Assembly: GCF_900290275.1 (NCBI RefSeq)
Contig: NZ_LT985323.1
Location: forward strand, 1,358,559 to 1,422,558
DNA from: Prevotella merdae
GTDB taxonomy: Bacteria; Bacteroidota; Bacteroidia; Bacteroidales; Bacteroidaceae
Length of the DNA: 64,000 bases
Direction: 5' to 3'
The notes below the pieces were generated by a model, which did not search any database, had not been told where the DNA came from, and was given only the letters and a program-made list of their open reading frames with translations. The position numbers were made by a program, and so were the translations under genes. Shown piece after piece: positions 24,480-34,100 of this stretch (position 1 is its first letter; each line of letters opens with the position of its first letter).

Positions 24480-25677
24480 AAAAATCGTTCGTTGAATTGT
24501 TAGTGTCTTGATATATGGCATGCCCGTCAACGGTCTTTTCCACCTTTCTTATTAAAGAGTGGCCGTAGCCTCCGGTTAGGGTGGCATAGCCGGTATCAAG
24601 ATCGGACGTTATGCGTTTCTTGCAGTTGGCAAGAGCAGTGGCGTTGTACACCTCCACTGCATCTATAACCCAACTGCGCGGCATCTTAAGACAGGCATAC
24701 ACGATGTTGCCCTCCTTGCCCGTTGGGTATATAATGTTGTCTGGGTTCTCGCCGAATTGCTTTGGAGTGACGCCTTCGGTGCGGAACATTATCACTGCTG
24801 GAGAAGTCTGACTCATAGCCCAAGCATTGCCCTTGCCATACTTCACCGCCTTGAGATAGTGTTCTGTGGAGATAACGTCGGCTGGCGATGGATAATACAG
24901 GGTGTTGTTGTACTTGCCACCATCGCTGCTTGTAGCCTCAACGTCGTACATACAGTAGTAGGCTGCGTTGGCATAGTTTATGGAGTTGCTGTAGGTAGTT
25001 GTGTTGTCAATGGCGCCATGCACGTTTACCACAAGCTCGGTGTAGGGTGCGATAGTGCAACCTTGCTGGAAATACCAGATGCCGTTGAGTGCTGGAATCC
25101 AGTTGCTGTCGGCATAGTCGAGCTTGCCTCCATTGAGGAATGAGTGGGTGTTGGCCTCGGCATTGTATGGCTCGACTATACCGAAGCCAACGTTGTCGAG
25201 CGATACAGTCTCGGACGAGTTGTTGTACAATATGATGCACTTGTCTATGGCAAACTTGCCGGAGCCGTCGTCCTTCTGACAACCTCCGTTATACAGTTCT
25301 TTTATAAGGATAGGGTTGGCCTTCTGCAAAGTGGTGACGCTTACAAGTAGCTCAATAGAGGTGTTGGTGCTGCCTATGGTTACATCGGACACCGCACCGT
25401 TGCACACATGGCGGAAGTATTCGTCGTCGCTTACCTTCGACGCGCTTATGCTATATATGCCTGCCGGCAGCGTGAAGCGAGCTATGCCATCGGCATCGGT
25501 CGATGCCTCGAAGGTACTGCCAATGCCATTGGTAATCTTCACCGCAACATCGTCAACGCTTTGGCTAAGCCGCACCTCTACGTTGTAGGTGTCTATATGC
25601 TCGTCGTAGCTGCATGATGCCAAGAGGGTTAGCACCATAAGCAGAAGTACGAATGGATATTTTATTGTATTGTTCAT
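24451..25677 (-). CDS. DUF4876 surface lipoprotein
   Basis: The 408-residue protein carries a lipobox LLASC (C22 would be lipidated) and a DUF4876-type body. An N-terminal carboxypeptidase-regulatory/Ig-like domain (about 28-115) is followed by a lamin-tail-like region with KANPILIKELYNGGC and CIILYNNSSETVSL (about 118-160). Such lipoproteins usually accompany a TonB receptor and may act as its surface-exposed partner that captures the ligand. It is 49 bases behind the TonB gene. The ligand is not known to me. Confidence 0.82.
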   Translation of the reverse strand: MNNTIKYPFVLLLMVLTLLASCSYDEHIDTYNVEVRLSQSVDDVAVKITNGIGSTFEASTDADGIARFTLPAGIYSISASKVSDDEYFRHVCNGAVSDVTIGSTNTSIELLVSVTTLQKANPILIKELYNGGCQKDDGSGKFAIDKCIILYNNSSETVSLDNVGFGIVEPYNAEANTHSFLNGGKLDYADSNWIPALNGIWYFQQGCTIAPYTELVVNVHGAIDNTTTYSNSINYANAAYYCMYDVEATSSDGGKYNNTLYYPSPADVISTEHYLKAVKYGKGNAWAMSQTSPAVIMFRTEGVTPKQFGENPDNIIYPTGKEGNIVYACLKMPRSWVIDAVEVYNATALANCKKRITSDLDTGYATLTGGYGHSLIRKVEKTVDGHAIYQDTNNSTNDFYEANYCSLR

Positions 25678-25726
25678 ATTATCATTATATTAAACAGATA
25701 AATTCTGAATCATTATCTACAGCAGC

Positions 25727-28678
25727 CTACAGCTTCACTCTTACCGACGCTCCGTAGTAGAACCTTGGAATGTATCCGCTGTCGAACAGCGACGTCTTTA
25801 GTCCGGTTTGCGAATTGCGTACGGATGCCATATTGTTGAGGAAGTTGTTGGCATAGAACGACAGACTAACCCAGCGGCCAATCTCCTTGGTTACAGAGAA
25901 GTTGGCAGAGTAGTATGCCGACACATCCTGCGGGTTGAAGTAGTAGGCTGTATTGCTTCTTACTATCAAGTTGCTCAGTTGGCGGTACAGGTTTGGGTCG
26001 CTGTCTTTGGCTGCCATCAGAGCCTCGGCAAACGGTATACGTTCCGACGGATTGTCCCATGTAGAGTAGTACTCGGGATACACAGCCACATAATGGTCGG
26101 TCTGCCCCGTGTATTTTGTACCGGTAATGTCGCCAGCCTCATTAAGGGCAATGGTTGTGCGGTTGCTCGACAGGTTGCGTCGGTAGTTTAGCAAGGTAGC
26201 CTCAAGTCGCATAGTCATTATTAGTCGCAGTCGTGGTATGCGAGCAGTAAGGGTGGTGTTGAGGCTGCATCCCTTGTCCAGTATGCCATTGCTTACTGAA
26301 GGTGTGCTTGCTGTGGATGCTGATGTAACGTTGCTGCCAACGTAATAGCCTATCAGTGGTTGTACATTCGAGCCTTCGGCTTGGTCGCCGATGCCGTTGG
26401 GACTGCCTGCTATAAGCGTGTTGTCTATGCCGCGGTAGTGGTAGTATTTGCCGTCAAGGCGCAGCGACAGTCCAAAAGTGTGTCTGTTGCTTATGATAGG
26501 CATCTCTGCTACCCATTCCAATCCGTATCGTGTCACAGGCGATCCGTTTACATACTGTCGGTTTGCGGTGTACGTATGACGGGTGGAATAGGGCAGAGTA
26601 ACGGTATTGCCGTTGGTGGCTGACGTTACGCTTACCACTCCAGTTATAGGGTTGACGTTATATATGCGGTCGGCGACGGCAATACCACATCCCTCAAGAG
26701 CCGATTGCGACGTTTGGTTGTAGGCAAAAGGAGTATACACGTTCAAAGTTTGGTATGGATTGTACGTGCGGCTCCAGAATGCCGAAACGCTTAATCGTGT
26801 CTTGCCGATGCTTGCATCCAAGCCTGCCTCAACCTGATTGGAGTGTTGCCACTTAAGGCGGTCATTGTATATGGCACGTTGCACATTGGTGTAGTAGGCG
26901 TAGTATGCCTTGCCGTCGGCAGTGGAGCCAGGGGTAAACACAAGTCGGTCGGTATATGTGTCGGCTGGATAAAGCACCTGGAACGAAGGCAGCTTGACGC
27001 TTTTGCCATATCCAGCATGTGCCGTGAGCGACGCCTTTCTACCTTTTATTATATTATAGCGTATGTTGAACCGTGGCGACAGGCTCGCTGCGGTGCCGTA
27101 TGAGGAGCCGCTTATCATTGTGATGTCGTCGCGCAGTCCACCAACAATCATCAGTGGACCTACCGTAAGCCGTTCCTCAAGAAATACAGCAAGGTTGTGC
27201 ATTGTGGGAAGGGAGCTGTAGTCGTAAGGTCGCCATGTGGGAGCCAGGCGCATATCGTCGTAATATGTACCTTGTCCGTTATTGCGGGTTGAGTTGAACT
27301 CGGCTCCCAATGTAAGCTTGTTTGCCGCTCCAAATATGCGCCGTGTCCACTCGCCTTTAAGCTTAAGTTGCAGGGTCTGCGGCTTTTGGTCGTTGAAGGA
27401 GCGCACATACCAATAGCCAGTCGGACCAAGTATTATGCTGCCCGTGCCCATGCCGTCGGCATAGTCCTTGGCTATGGCATAGCCGTCGCTAAGGGTATGT
27501 AGGTAGGCTTGGGTAGAAGAGGATGATGTGTTGGTATAGTTTTCTGAGCGTCTGTCTGCAGTTGAGAAGGCAGCCTGTAGAGCCACATTGAATATTCCTG
27601 AGCGTCGGGTGTTGCACTGCCAGTCTATTTGTATATTGGCACGTAGCTGATTGTCGCGTTGGCGCTGGTAGGTGTCGCGGAAAGCGTCGGGGTCTGCCTT
27701 TGAGTTGTAGCCACCGATGTTGCCCGTAATCCCTGCGGTAAGGTTAAGGCTCGAGCCTTTTAGCCTGAATACCTTATTGTAGGTAGCCGACATGATGTTG
27801 CGGCTATAAGCGGTATGTGGCGATGTAATATCGGTGAAGGAGCGTGCGTGCTCAACCGAGAAGTTCAGCGTTCCTGCGTTGTGTCCCAATGCCAAGCCCT
27901 TGCTAAGCGCCACCTGACGTGTGTACGGATTAGTGACTGCCTCCACAATCCATGGTGTATGTCCGCGGCGGGTATTGACCTTAACCACGCCGTTGCTAAT
28001 GTCGCCATACTCAACACCGGGTATTCCGGCTATCACCTCAATGCTTTCGATGTTGGATGTGGATATGTTGCGGGTTGAAGCCGACTGTGTCTCGCTCATG
28101 CTTGCGTTGTTGTTAAGGCGCACCCCATCTATCTCGATAGCTGTGCCGAATGCAGCGTTGCCTCTTTCGCCCGAATTTGAGCGCAGTGCCATACGCGAGT
28201 CGTCCATAAGTGTTGAATTTACGGTCTGTCCGCCAGGCAACAGCGACATAATGTCGTTAAGCGATAGGGCCTGCGAGTGGTCGAGTGTTGTACGGTCGAT
28301 AGAATAGGTTGTGGTTCCTATTGTCGATCTCTTGCGTGCTGTAACCTCTACGCCTGGAATACTAAGATTCTCTTCTTTAAGTCGGATATTCTTAAGGTCG
28401 GTGTTGTGGTTAAGGTTGAATTGTAAGGTTCTGGTGATATATCCCAAAGTCCTTACCTCAATAGCGGTTGGTCCTTGGGGCACATTCTCAATGCAGAATA
28501 TGCCGTTGGCATCGGTTGTTGCCCACAGCTCAAGATTTAATACCTTAACAATGGCGTACGAAAGTGGTTGCGTAGTGTGGTCGTCGAGTACACGTCCTGA
28601 TACTCTGAATCGTCCGTCGTTGGCCGTTGCTGCTGCCGATATTATCAAAAAAAGTAATAATGTTATTGCATTCCTCAT
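25727..28678 (-). CDS. TonB-dependent outer-membrane receptor
   Basis: The 983-residue protein has a signal peptide (about 1-19), an N-terminal carboxypeptidase-regulatory-like domain (24-105, FRVSGRVLDDHTTQPL), a plug (about 115-235, with LNDIMSLLPGG and IDGVRLNN) and a 22-stranded barrel ending in FYYGASVRVKL. It is smaller than typical SusC proteins and has no SusD partner, which argues against a polysaccharide locus. It imports a ligand using TonB/ExbBD energy. It heads the operon TonB, DUF4876, DUF6850, GLUG, M16, FMN-binding. A peptide, haem or metal-complex ligand would fit the protease and flavoprotein partners, but this is inference. Confidence 0.92.
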   Translation of the reverse strand: MRNAITLLLFLIISAAATANDGRFRVSGRVLDDHTTQPLSYAIVKVLNLELWATTDANGIFCIENVPQGPTAIEVRTLGYITRTLQFNLNHNTDLKNIRLKEENLSIPGVEVTARKRSTIGTTTYSIDRTTLDHSQALSLNDIMSLLPGGQTVNSTLMDDSRMALRSNSGERGNAAFGTAIEIDGVRLNNNASMSETQSASTRNISTSNIESIEVIAGIPGVEYGDISNGVVKVNTRRGHTPWIVEAVTNPYTRQVALSKGLALGHNAGTLNFSVEHARSFTDITSPHTAYSRNIMSATYNKVFRLKGSSLNLTAGITGNIGGYNSKADPDAFRDTYQRQRDNQLRANIQIDWQCNTRRSGIFNVALQAAFSTADRRSENYTNTSSSSTQAYLHTLSDGYAIAKDYADGMGTGSIILGPTGYWYVRSFNDQKPQTLQLKLKGEWTRRIFGAANKLTLGAEFNSTRNNGQGTYYDDMRLAPTWRPYDYSSLPTMHNLAVFLEERLTVGPLMIVGGLRDDITMISGSSYGTAASLSPRFNIRYNIIKGRKASLTAHAGYGKSVKLPSFQVLYPADTYTDRLVFTPGSTADGKAYYAYYTNVQRAIYNDRLKWQHSNQVEAGLDASIGKTRLSVSAFWSRTYNPYQTLNVYTPFAYNQTSQSALEGCGIAVADRIYNVNPITGVVSVTSATNGNTVTLPYSTRHTYTANRQYVNGSPVTRYGLEWVAEMPIISNRHTFGLSLRLDGKYYHYRGIDNTLIAGSPNGIGDQAEGSNVQPLIGYYVGSNVTSASTASTPSVSNGILDKGCSLNTTLTARIPRLRLIMTMRLEATLLNYRRNLSSNRTTIALNEAGDITGTKYTGQTDHYVAVYPEYYSTWDNPSERIPFAEALMAAKDSDPNLYRQLSNLIVRSNTAYYFNPQDVSAYYSANFSVTKEIGRWVSLSFYANNFLNNMASVRNSQTGLKTSLFDSGYIPRFYYGASVRVKL

Positions 28679-28728
28679 TGCTTGACAACTTGTCGGTTTA
28701 ACAATATAACTCGTTGTATTTCAATGAA

Positions 28729-28760
28729 CAAAGGTATCATAGTTTTGTGCTTTTCGCAAT
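28729..28760 (-). promoter_or_regulatory. Promoter of the TonB operon
   Basis: The minus strand has a -7 TACCTTTG (28729-28736), an exact consensus match, and an ATTG (28757-28760) 20 bases upstream in place of TTTG. It is 50 bases from the TonB start codon, so the six-gene operon likely starts here. Confidence 0.7.
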
Positions 28761-28828
28761 ACCGAAATGTAGGTATTTTGTTGTAGATACATATCCGTAA
28801 AACCATAAATTGTACGACCCCAAGGAAT

Positions 28829-28878
28829 AAAAAAAAAAGGTTGCAAATGAAGCGCTATATACAGCCTCATTTGCAACC
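28829..28878 (-). terminator. Terminator of the psd-pssA-DUF4834 operon
   Basis: Twelve-base perfect arms (28839-28850 and 28867-28878, GGTTGCAAATGA and its complement) are followed on the minus strand by eight or more T residues. It separates the lipid operon from the TonB operon. Confidence 0.92.
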
Positions 28879-28959
28879 CTGCAATCATTTATATATATAT
28901 CAGCACACATTACAACGCTTTCTTGATAAAGGTTGCAGATGGCAGATAAAAATAAACAA

Positions 28960-29331
28960 TTAAACCTCTTCAAAGTCTACATAGTCGCCCTCGTCCTTGC
29001 CGAATATCTTGCGGTTTGCCTGTTGTGTAGGGCGCTCGTCGTAGAGTTCTTCATAGACGTCGGATGTTTGCGAACTGTCTGTTGTAGTTCTTGAACTGCT
29101 GTTTGTACGGCTGTTGTTGGTTGATGATGAATTGCTCCATGCCGAACCATTGCCAGCAGATGTCGTACGTCTGCCAGCCGAAGCCCCGTTGGCAGCTTTG
29201 CCTTGTGCCGTAAAGTGGCGAGCCATTTGCTTGACGCGCATATACATATATACCATTACGCCAATGATGAATACTGCCACGAGCAGAGCTACGAGGAATA
29301 TTGATTTTAAGAGTAGTCCGAATATAGCCAT
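28960..29331 (-). CDS. DUF4834 small membrane protein
   Basis: The preferred start at 29331 gives 123 residues. The frame is open 23 codons further, but the conserved family start is MAIFGLLLKS. A single membrane helix (about 4-28) is followed by a basic stretch, a Ser/Thr/Asn-rich disordered linker and an acidic tail containing KIFGKDEGDYVDFEEV, the hallmark of DUF4834. It is a Bacteroidetes-specific protein of unknown function, frequently next to phosphatidylserine synthase as here. Co-transcription with pssA and psd suggests a role in membrane lipid synthesis or envelope quality control, but nothing direct is known. Confidence 0.8.
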   Translation of the reverse strand: MAIFGLLLKSIFLVALLVAVFIIGVMVYMYMRVKQMARHFTAQGKAANGASAGRRTTSAGNGSAWSNSSSTNNSRTNSSSRTTTDSSQTSDVYEELYDERPTQQANRKIFGKDEGDYVDFEEV

Positions 29332-29411
29332 AACATATTTTGCCTTAGTTGTTTCTTTAAATGGTTGATAATTGCTTGCTATGTTTATATGGACAAACAC
29401 TATGCCATTTT

Positions 29412-30137
29412 TTATTTTTTCTTGCTTGCGACAATCAAGTCGTCAATGCAAGAGATGATGAAATACCAAGCTATGATTACCCAAAAACTCTCAAGTAACC
29501 CCAGCCATACTATCATTAGTACAGAGAACATGATGAACGAGTAGCGTAGCTCGTTGCCCTTCCATCCCCATTGCTTAAACTTTAGGGCGAACATCGGAAT
29601 CTCTGATACCATAAGCCAACTGCTGATGCAAACCATAACCAATAAGGCTGGGATCATTAGCGGAGACGATTCAATAAAATCGCTCTGCGATACAAGCAGC
29701 GAACCCCAAAAGAGTGCGTTGGCAGGAGTAGGCAGTCCAATGAACGAGGTAGTCTGTCTGGTGTCAAGGTTAAACTTGGCAAGGCGTATTGCCGAGAATG
29801 CCGCCATTACGAAGGCAAAGTAGGGCACATATGCGCTTACGGGTGCAAGTACCGATGGATACTCTAATATGGATAGTTGGTTGAAAACAATTGCTGCCGG
29901 CGCAACACCAAAGGTTACGTCGTCGGCAAGAGAGTCAAGCTCCTTACCGATAGGCGAGCTAACACTAAAGAGACGTGCGCTCATGCCGTCGAAGAAGTCG
30001 AATACGGCGCCCATAACAATCCATAATAGTGCAAGCTTTGTGTCTCCGCAAAGTGCAAAGACTGTTGCTATGCATCCTGATATGAGATTGCAACAGGTGA
30101 GGGTGTTTGGTATGTTGCGAGTTATTAAGTTTGCCAT
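29412..30137 (-). CDS. pssA: CDP-diacylglycerol-serine O-phosphatidyltransferase
   Basis: The 241-residue integral membrane protein carries the CDP-alcohol phosphatidyltransferase signature DG-x2-AR-x8-G-x3-D-x3-D, beginning at FDFFDGMSAR and ending at LDSLADD. About seven hydrophobic segments follow. It joins CDP-diacylglycerol and serine to form phosphatidylserine and CMP at the inner membrane. The product feeds the decarboxylase encoded just upstream, giving phosphatidylethanolamine, the main membrane lipid of Bacteroidetes. It is 56 bases behind psd and about 80 bases ahead of the DUF4834 start. Confidence 0.95.
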   Translation of the reverse strand: MANLITRNIPNTLTCCNLISGCIATVFALCGDTKLALLWIVMGAVFDFFDGMSARLFSVSSPIGKELDSLADDVTFGVAPAAIVFNQLSILEYPSVLAPVSAYVPYFAFVMAAFSAIRLAKFNLDTRQTTSFIGLPTPANALFWGSLLVSQSDFIESSPLMIPALLVMVCISSWLMVSEIPMFALKFKQWGWKGNELRYSFIMFSVLMIVWLGLLESFWVIIAWYFIISCIDDLIVASKKK

Positions 30138-30193
30138 AATTCGAATTTCGTGTTATTTGTTACAATATATTATTACTGTTTCGGCTGTGTCTT

Positions 30194-30886
30194 TTACTTA
30201 AGCTTTGCTATAACAGTCTGGTCGCCAGTGGTGGCTTGACCCATTTTTACGCATATCTCAGTGCCTAATGGCAGGTACACGTCTACACGTGAGCCGAACT
30301 TGATAAATCCGAGATGCTCGTCGATATAACATTCTTCACCTTCCTTGGCATATGTTACAATGCGTCGTGCCACAGCACCTGCTATCTGTCTGCATAGAAT
30401 GTCTGTGCCTTCGGGTGTTGTTATTATCACGTCGGCATGTTCGTTCTCCTCGCTTGCCTTTGGCAACCAAGCCTTGTGGAAGTTTCCGTTGTGGTGTGCC
30501 ACCAACTTAACCTTTCCGTCAACTGGGAACCAATTGGCGTGTACGTTGAATAGGCTCATGAAGATGCTCACCATAATACGGCGCTCGTGGAAGTAAGTAT
30601 CCTCGTCCACTTCCTCAATTACTACAACTCGTCCATCGGCAGGTGCAACAACAATCTTGTCGGTGTCTTCTTGCGGAAAGTAGCGGATAGGGCAGCGGAA
30701 GAAGTTGATAACAATGCAGTAGACAGTACCCATAACGGCAGTAAAGCACCAGAAAGGAGCCTTGTTGTCCAAAAAGCGCCAAAGCAGTAAGGCTATGGCA
30801 GCAATTGCGATGAAGCCATATACGAGAGTGTCTGTGCCTTCACGGTGAAGACGTATTTTCTTTAGTTTCTTAATTCTTTTGATCAT
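30194..30886 (-). CDS. psd: Phosphatidylserine decarboxylase
   Basis: The 230-residue protein is the short, archaeal/Bacteroidetes-type phosphatidylserine decarboxylase. One or two hydrophobic helices (about 20-62) anchor it; conserved segments include [31 protein letters not shown] and [16 protein letters not shown]198-S199 is the self-cleavage site that generates the pyruvoyl cofactor on the alpha chain. It converts phosphatidylserine to phosphatidylethanolamine. It is the first gene of the psd-pssA-DUF4834 operon, behind a consensus promoter, and is divergent from dnaE. Confidence 0.95.
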   Translation of the reverse strand: MIKRIKKLKKIRLHREGTDTLVYGFIAIAAIALLLWRFLDNKAPFWCFTAVMGTVYCIVINFFRCPIRYFPQEDTDKIVVAPADGRVVVIEEVDEDTYFHERRIMVSIFMSLFNVHANWFPVDGKVKLVAHHNGNFHKAWLPKASEENEHADVIITTPEGTDILCRQIAGAVARRIVTYAKEGEECYIDEHLGFIKFGSRVDVYLPLGTEICVKMGQATTGDQTVIAKLK

Positions 30887-30999
30887 TTGTTGATTTAGTG
30901 GGGTTAGGCTTGTTTTGATTTTCGTATTAATTCTTTAATTATGTGTCGTGGTAACAAGTTTATTTTTTACTTGTGTTGCATAGACACGGGATATCTGTG

Positions 31000-31031
31000 C
31001 AAAGATAGCTGTTTTTTATGGAAATGACAAA
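31000..31031 (-). promoter_or_regulatory. Promoter of the psd operon
   Basis: On the minus strand a TTTG (31028-31031) is followed after 20 bases by TATCTTTG (31000-31007). Both elements match the Bacteroidetes consensus. The leader to the psd start is about 110 bases. Confidence 0.8.
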
Positions 31032-31112
31032 TTTTTTAATGTTTCTTCACTGCTACGCACAATATTCATATCTTGTAACTTATAAATTGTTAGATATTTC
31101 AATAACTTTCTG

Positions 31113-31120
31113 TATCTTTG
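31113..31120 (+). promoter_or_regulatory. -7 box of the dnaE promoter
   Basis: TATCTTTG matches TAnnTTTG exactly, 36 bases upstream of the dnaE start chosen here. Because the promoter falls inside the longer possible reading frame, it supports the downstream start at 31156. Confidence 0.65.
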
Positions 31121-31155
31121 TACTTCAAAACAAAAAAAAGAAGTTTTCGCACTAC

Positions 31156-34100
31156 ATGGAAGATTTTATTCATCTACACGTTCACACCTACTATTCCATT
31201 CTTGACGGACAATCGCCCGTGCAGAAGATTGTAGACAAGGCTGTGGCCAACGGCATGCGCGGTATGGCCATTACCGATCACGGCAACATGTTTGGCGTAA
31301 AAGAGCTGTACAACTACTGCAATAAGATTAACGGCAAGCTGAAGGATGAGGGCAAAGAACCTTTCAAGCCTATCTTTGGATGCGAGATGTACGTGGCACA
31401 CCGCCGCAAGTCAGACCGCGTTAAGGAGAAGGGCGACATGGGTGGCTATCACCTCATAGTTCTTGCCAAGAACTATAAAGGCTACAAGAATCTTATCAAG
31501 CTTGTTTCGCGTGCTTGGGTAGACGGCTATTATATGCGACCACGTACCGACCGTGAGGACTTGGAGAAGTATCATGAAGACCTTATTGTATGCTCGGCTT
31601 GTATTGCAGGCGAGGTTCCCTCAAAGATATTAAAGGGCGATATGGCTGGAGCACGCGAGGCTTTGGAGTGGTATAAGCGTGTATTTGGCGACGATTATTA
31701 TCTGGAGCTTCAACGACATGAGGTGAAAGACCCTCATCAGCGTGCCAACCGCGAAACCTTCCCTTTGCAGCAGCGAGCCAATAAGGAACTTATCAGTCTT
31801 GCGCATGAGTACGGCATAAAGCTTGTATGTACCAACGACTGCCACTTTGTTGACCAGGAAAATGCTGAGGCTCACGACCATCTTCTATGTCTTGCTACTG
31901 GTAAGGATCTTGACGATCCTAACCGTATGCTATACTCAAAGCAAGAGTGGTTTAAGACACGTGAGGAGATGAACGCTATCTTCTCTGATGTGCCCGAAGC
32001 CTTGAGCAACACTCTTGAGATATTGGACAAGGTGGAATTTTATTCCATCGACCATGCACCTATCATGCCGTTCTTCCCCATTCCTGAGGAGTTTGGCACC
32101 GAGGAAGAAACCCGTAAGCGCATATCTCCAGAGCAATTGTTCCGCGAGTTTACTACCGACGAGAATGGCAACGAGATTATGTCGCACGAGGATGCCGAGA
32201 AGAAAATAAAGAAGCTTGGCGGACTTGACAAGCTGTATAGAATAAAGTTCGAGGCCGACTATCTTGCCAAACTTGCCTACGATGGAGCAAAGAAACTTTA
32301 TGGCGACCCGCTTACCGACGAGGTGCACGAGCGTATAAAGTTTGAGTTGCATATTATGAAGACCATGGGTTTCCCAGGCTACTTCCTTATTGTGCAAGAC
32401 TTTATCAACTCGGCACGTGATGAACTTGGCGTTATGGTAGGACCTGGACGTGGTTCGGCTGCCGGTTCGGTAGTGGCTTATTGTCTTGGTATTACAAAGA
32501 TAGACCCTATTAAGTACGACTTGCTGTTCGAACGTTTCCTTAACCCAGACCGTATCTCCCTTCCTGATATTGATACCGACTTCGACGATGATGGACGTGG
32601 CAAGGTGCTGGAATGGGTAGAGGATAAGTACGGACACGATAAGGTGGCACACATTATTACTTATGGTACCATGGCTACAAAGAACTCCATTAAGGACGTA
32701 GCCCGTGTGGAGAAGTTGCCGCTTGATATCAGTAACCGTTTGTGTAAGGCAATCCCCGACAAACTACCTGATGGTCTGAAGATGAATCTTCCTAATGCCA
32801 TCAAGTGTGTACCCGAATTGCGCGATGCCGAGGCAAGTGCCAACCCGTTGTTGGCAAATACTATTAAATATGCCAAGATGCTTGAGGGTACCGTGCGTGG
32901 TACGGGTATCCATGCGTGTGGTACTATTATTTGCCGCGATGCAATAAGCGAGTGGGTGCCTGTATCTACAGCCGAGGACAAGAGCGACCCAGGACACAAG
33001 TTGCTTGCAACTCAGTACGACGGACATGTTATCGAGGAGACTGGTCTTATCAAGATGGACTTCCTCGGACTGTCTACTCTCTCTATCATGAAAGAGACTG
33101 TAGAGAACATCCGTCTGACACAAGGCTTCACATTAGACCTTGACACGATTCCTATCGACGACGAACTTACATACAAGCTGTATCAGGAGGGACGTACAAT
33201 AGGTACATTCCAGTTTGAGTCGGCTGGTATGCAGAAGTATCTGCGCGAACTAAGGCCTACTGTCTTCGAGGACCTTATAGCCATGAACGCCCTTTATCGT
33301 CCGGGACCTATGGATTACATCCCCTCGTTCATTGCCCGTAAGAATGGCAAGGAAGAGATTAAGTACGACATCCCTTGCATGGAGAAATACCTCAAGGACA
33401 CCTATGGCATTACTGTGTACCAGGAGCAGGTGATGCTTCTGTCGCGACAACTTGCCAACTTCACCCGAGGCGAGTCGGATGCTTTGCGTAAGGCTATGGG
33501 TAAGAAGAAGAAGGCCATTGTTGATGCAATGAAGCCAAAATTCATTGAGGGTGGAAAGAAGAATGGACACGACCCGAAAATACTTGAGAAGATATGGGCC
33601 GACTGGGAGAAGTTTGCTTCGTACGCTTTCAACAAGTCGCACGCCACATGCTATTCGTGGGTGGCATACCAGACAGCCTATCTCAAGGCACATTATCCTG
33701 CCGAATTCATGGCGGGCAATATGAGCCGATGCATTAGCGACATAACGAAGATTACAAAGCTAATGTCTGAGTGCCAGTCTATGGGTATTCCGTGTCTTGG
33801 ACCCGATGTCAACGAGAGTCAGCGCAAGTTCTCGGCCAACAAGAAGGGTGAGGTGCGATTCGGCCTATCTGCTATCAAAGGCATGGGCGATGCTGCTGCT
33901 GTCAACATTATAGCCGAGCGCGAGAAGAATGGACCTTATAAAGACATCTTCGACTTTGTTCAGCGTGTCAACCTTTCAGCCGTTAACCGTAAGGCAATGG
34001 AGTCGTTAGCCCTTAGTGGTGGATTCGATTCGTTTGGCATACGCCGCGAGCAATACTTCGGCCTTAATGCCAAGGGCGACACATTTGTAGAAACTCTTCT

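Noticed and set aside
25727..28678. SusC-type polysaccharide receptor
   Set aside because: There is no SusD partner or glycan-degrading enzyme near it, and the receptor is shorter than most SusC proteins.
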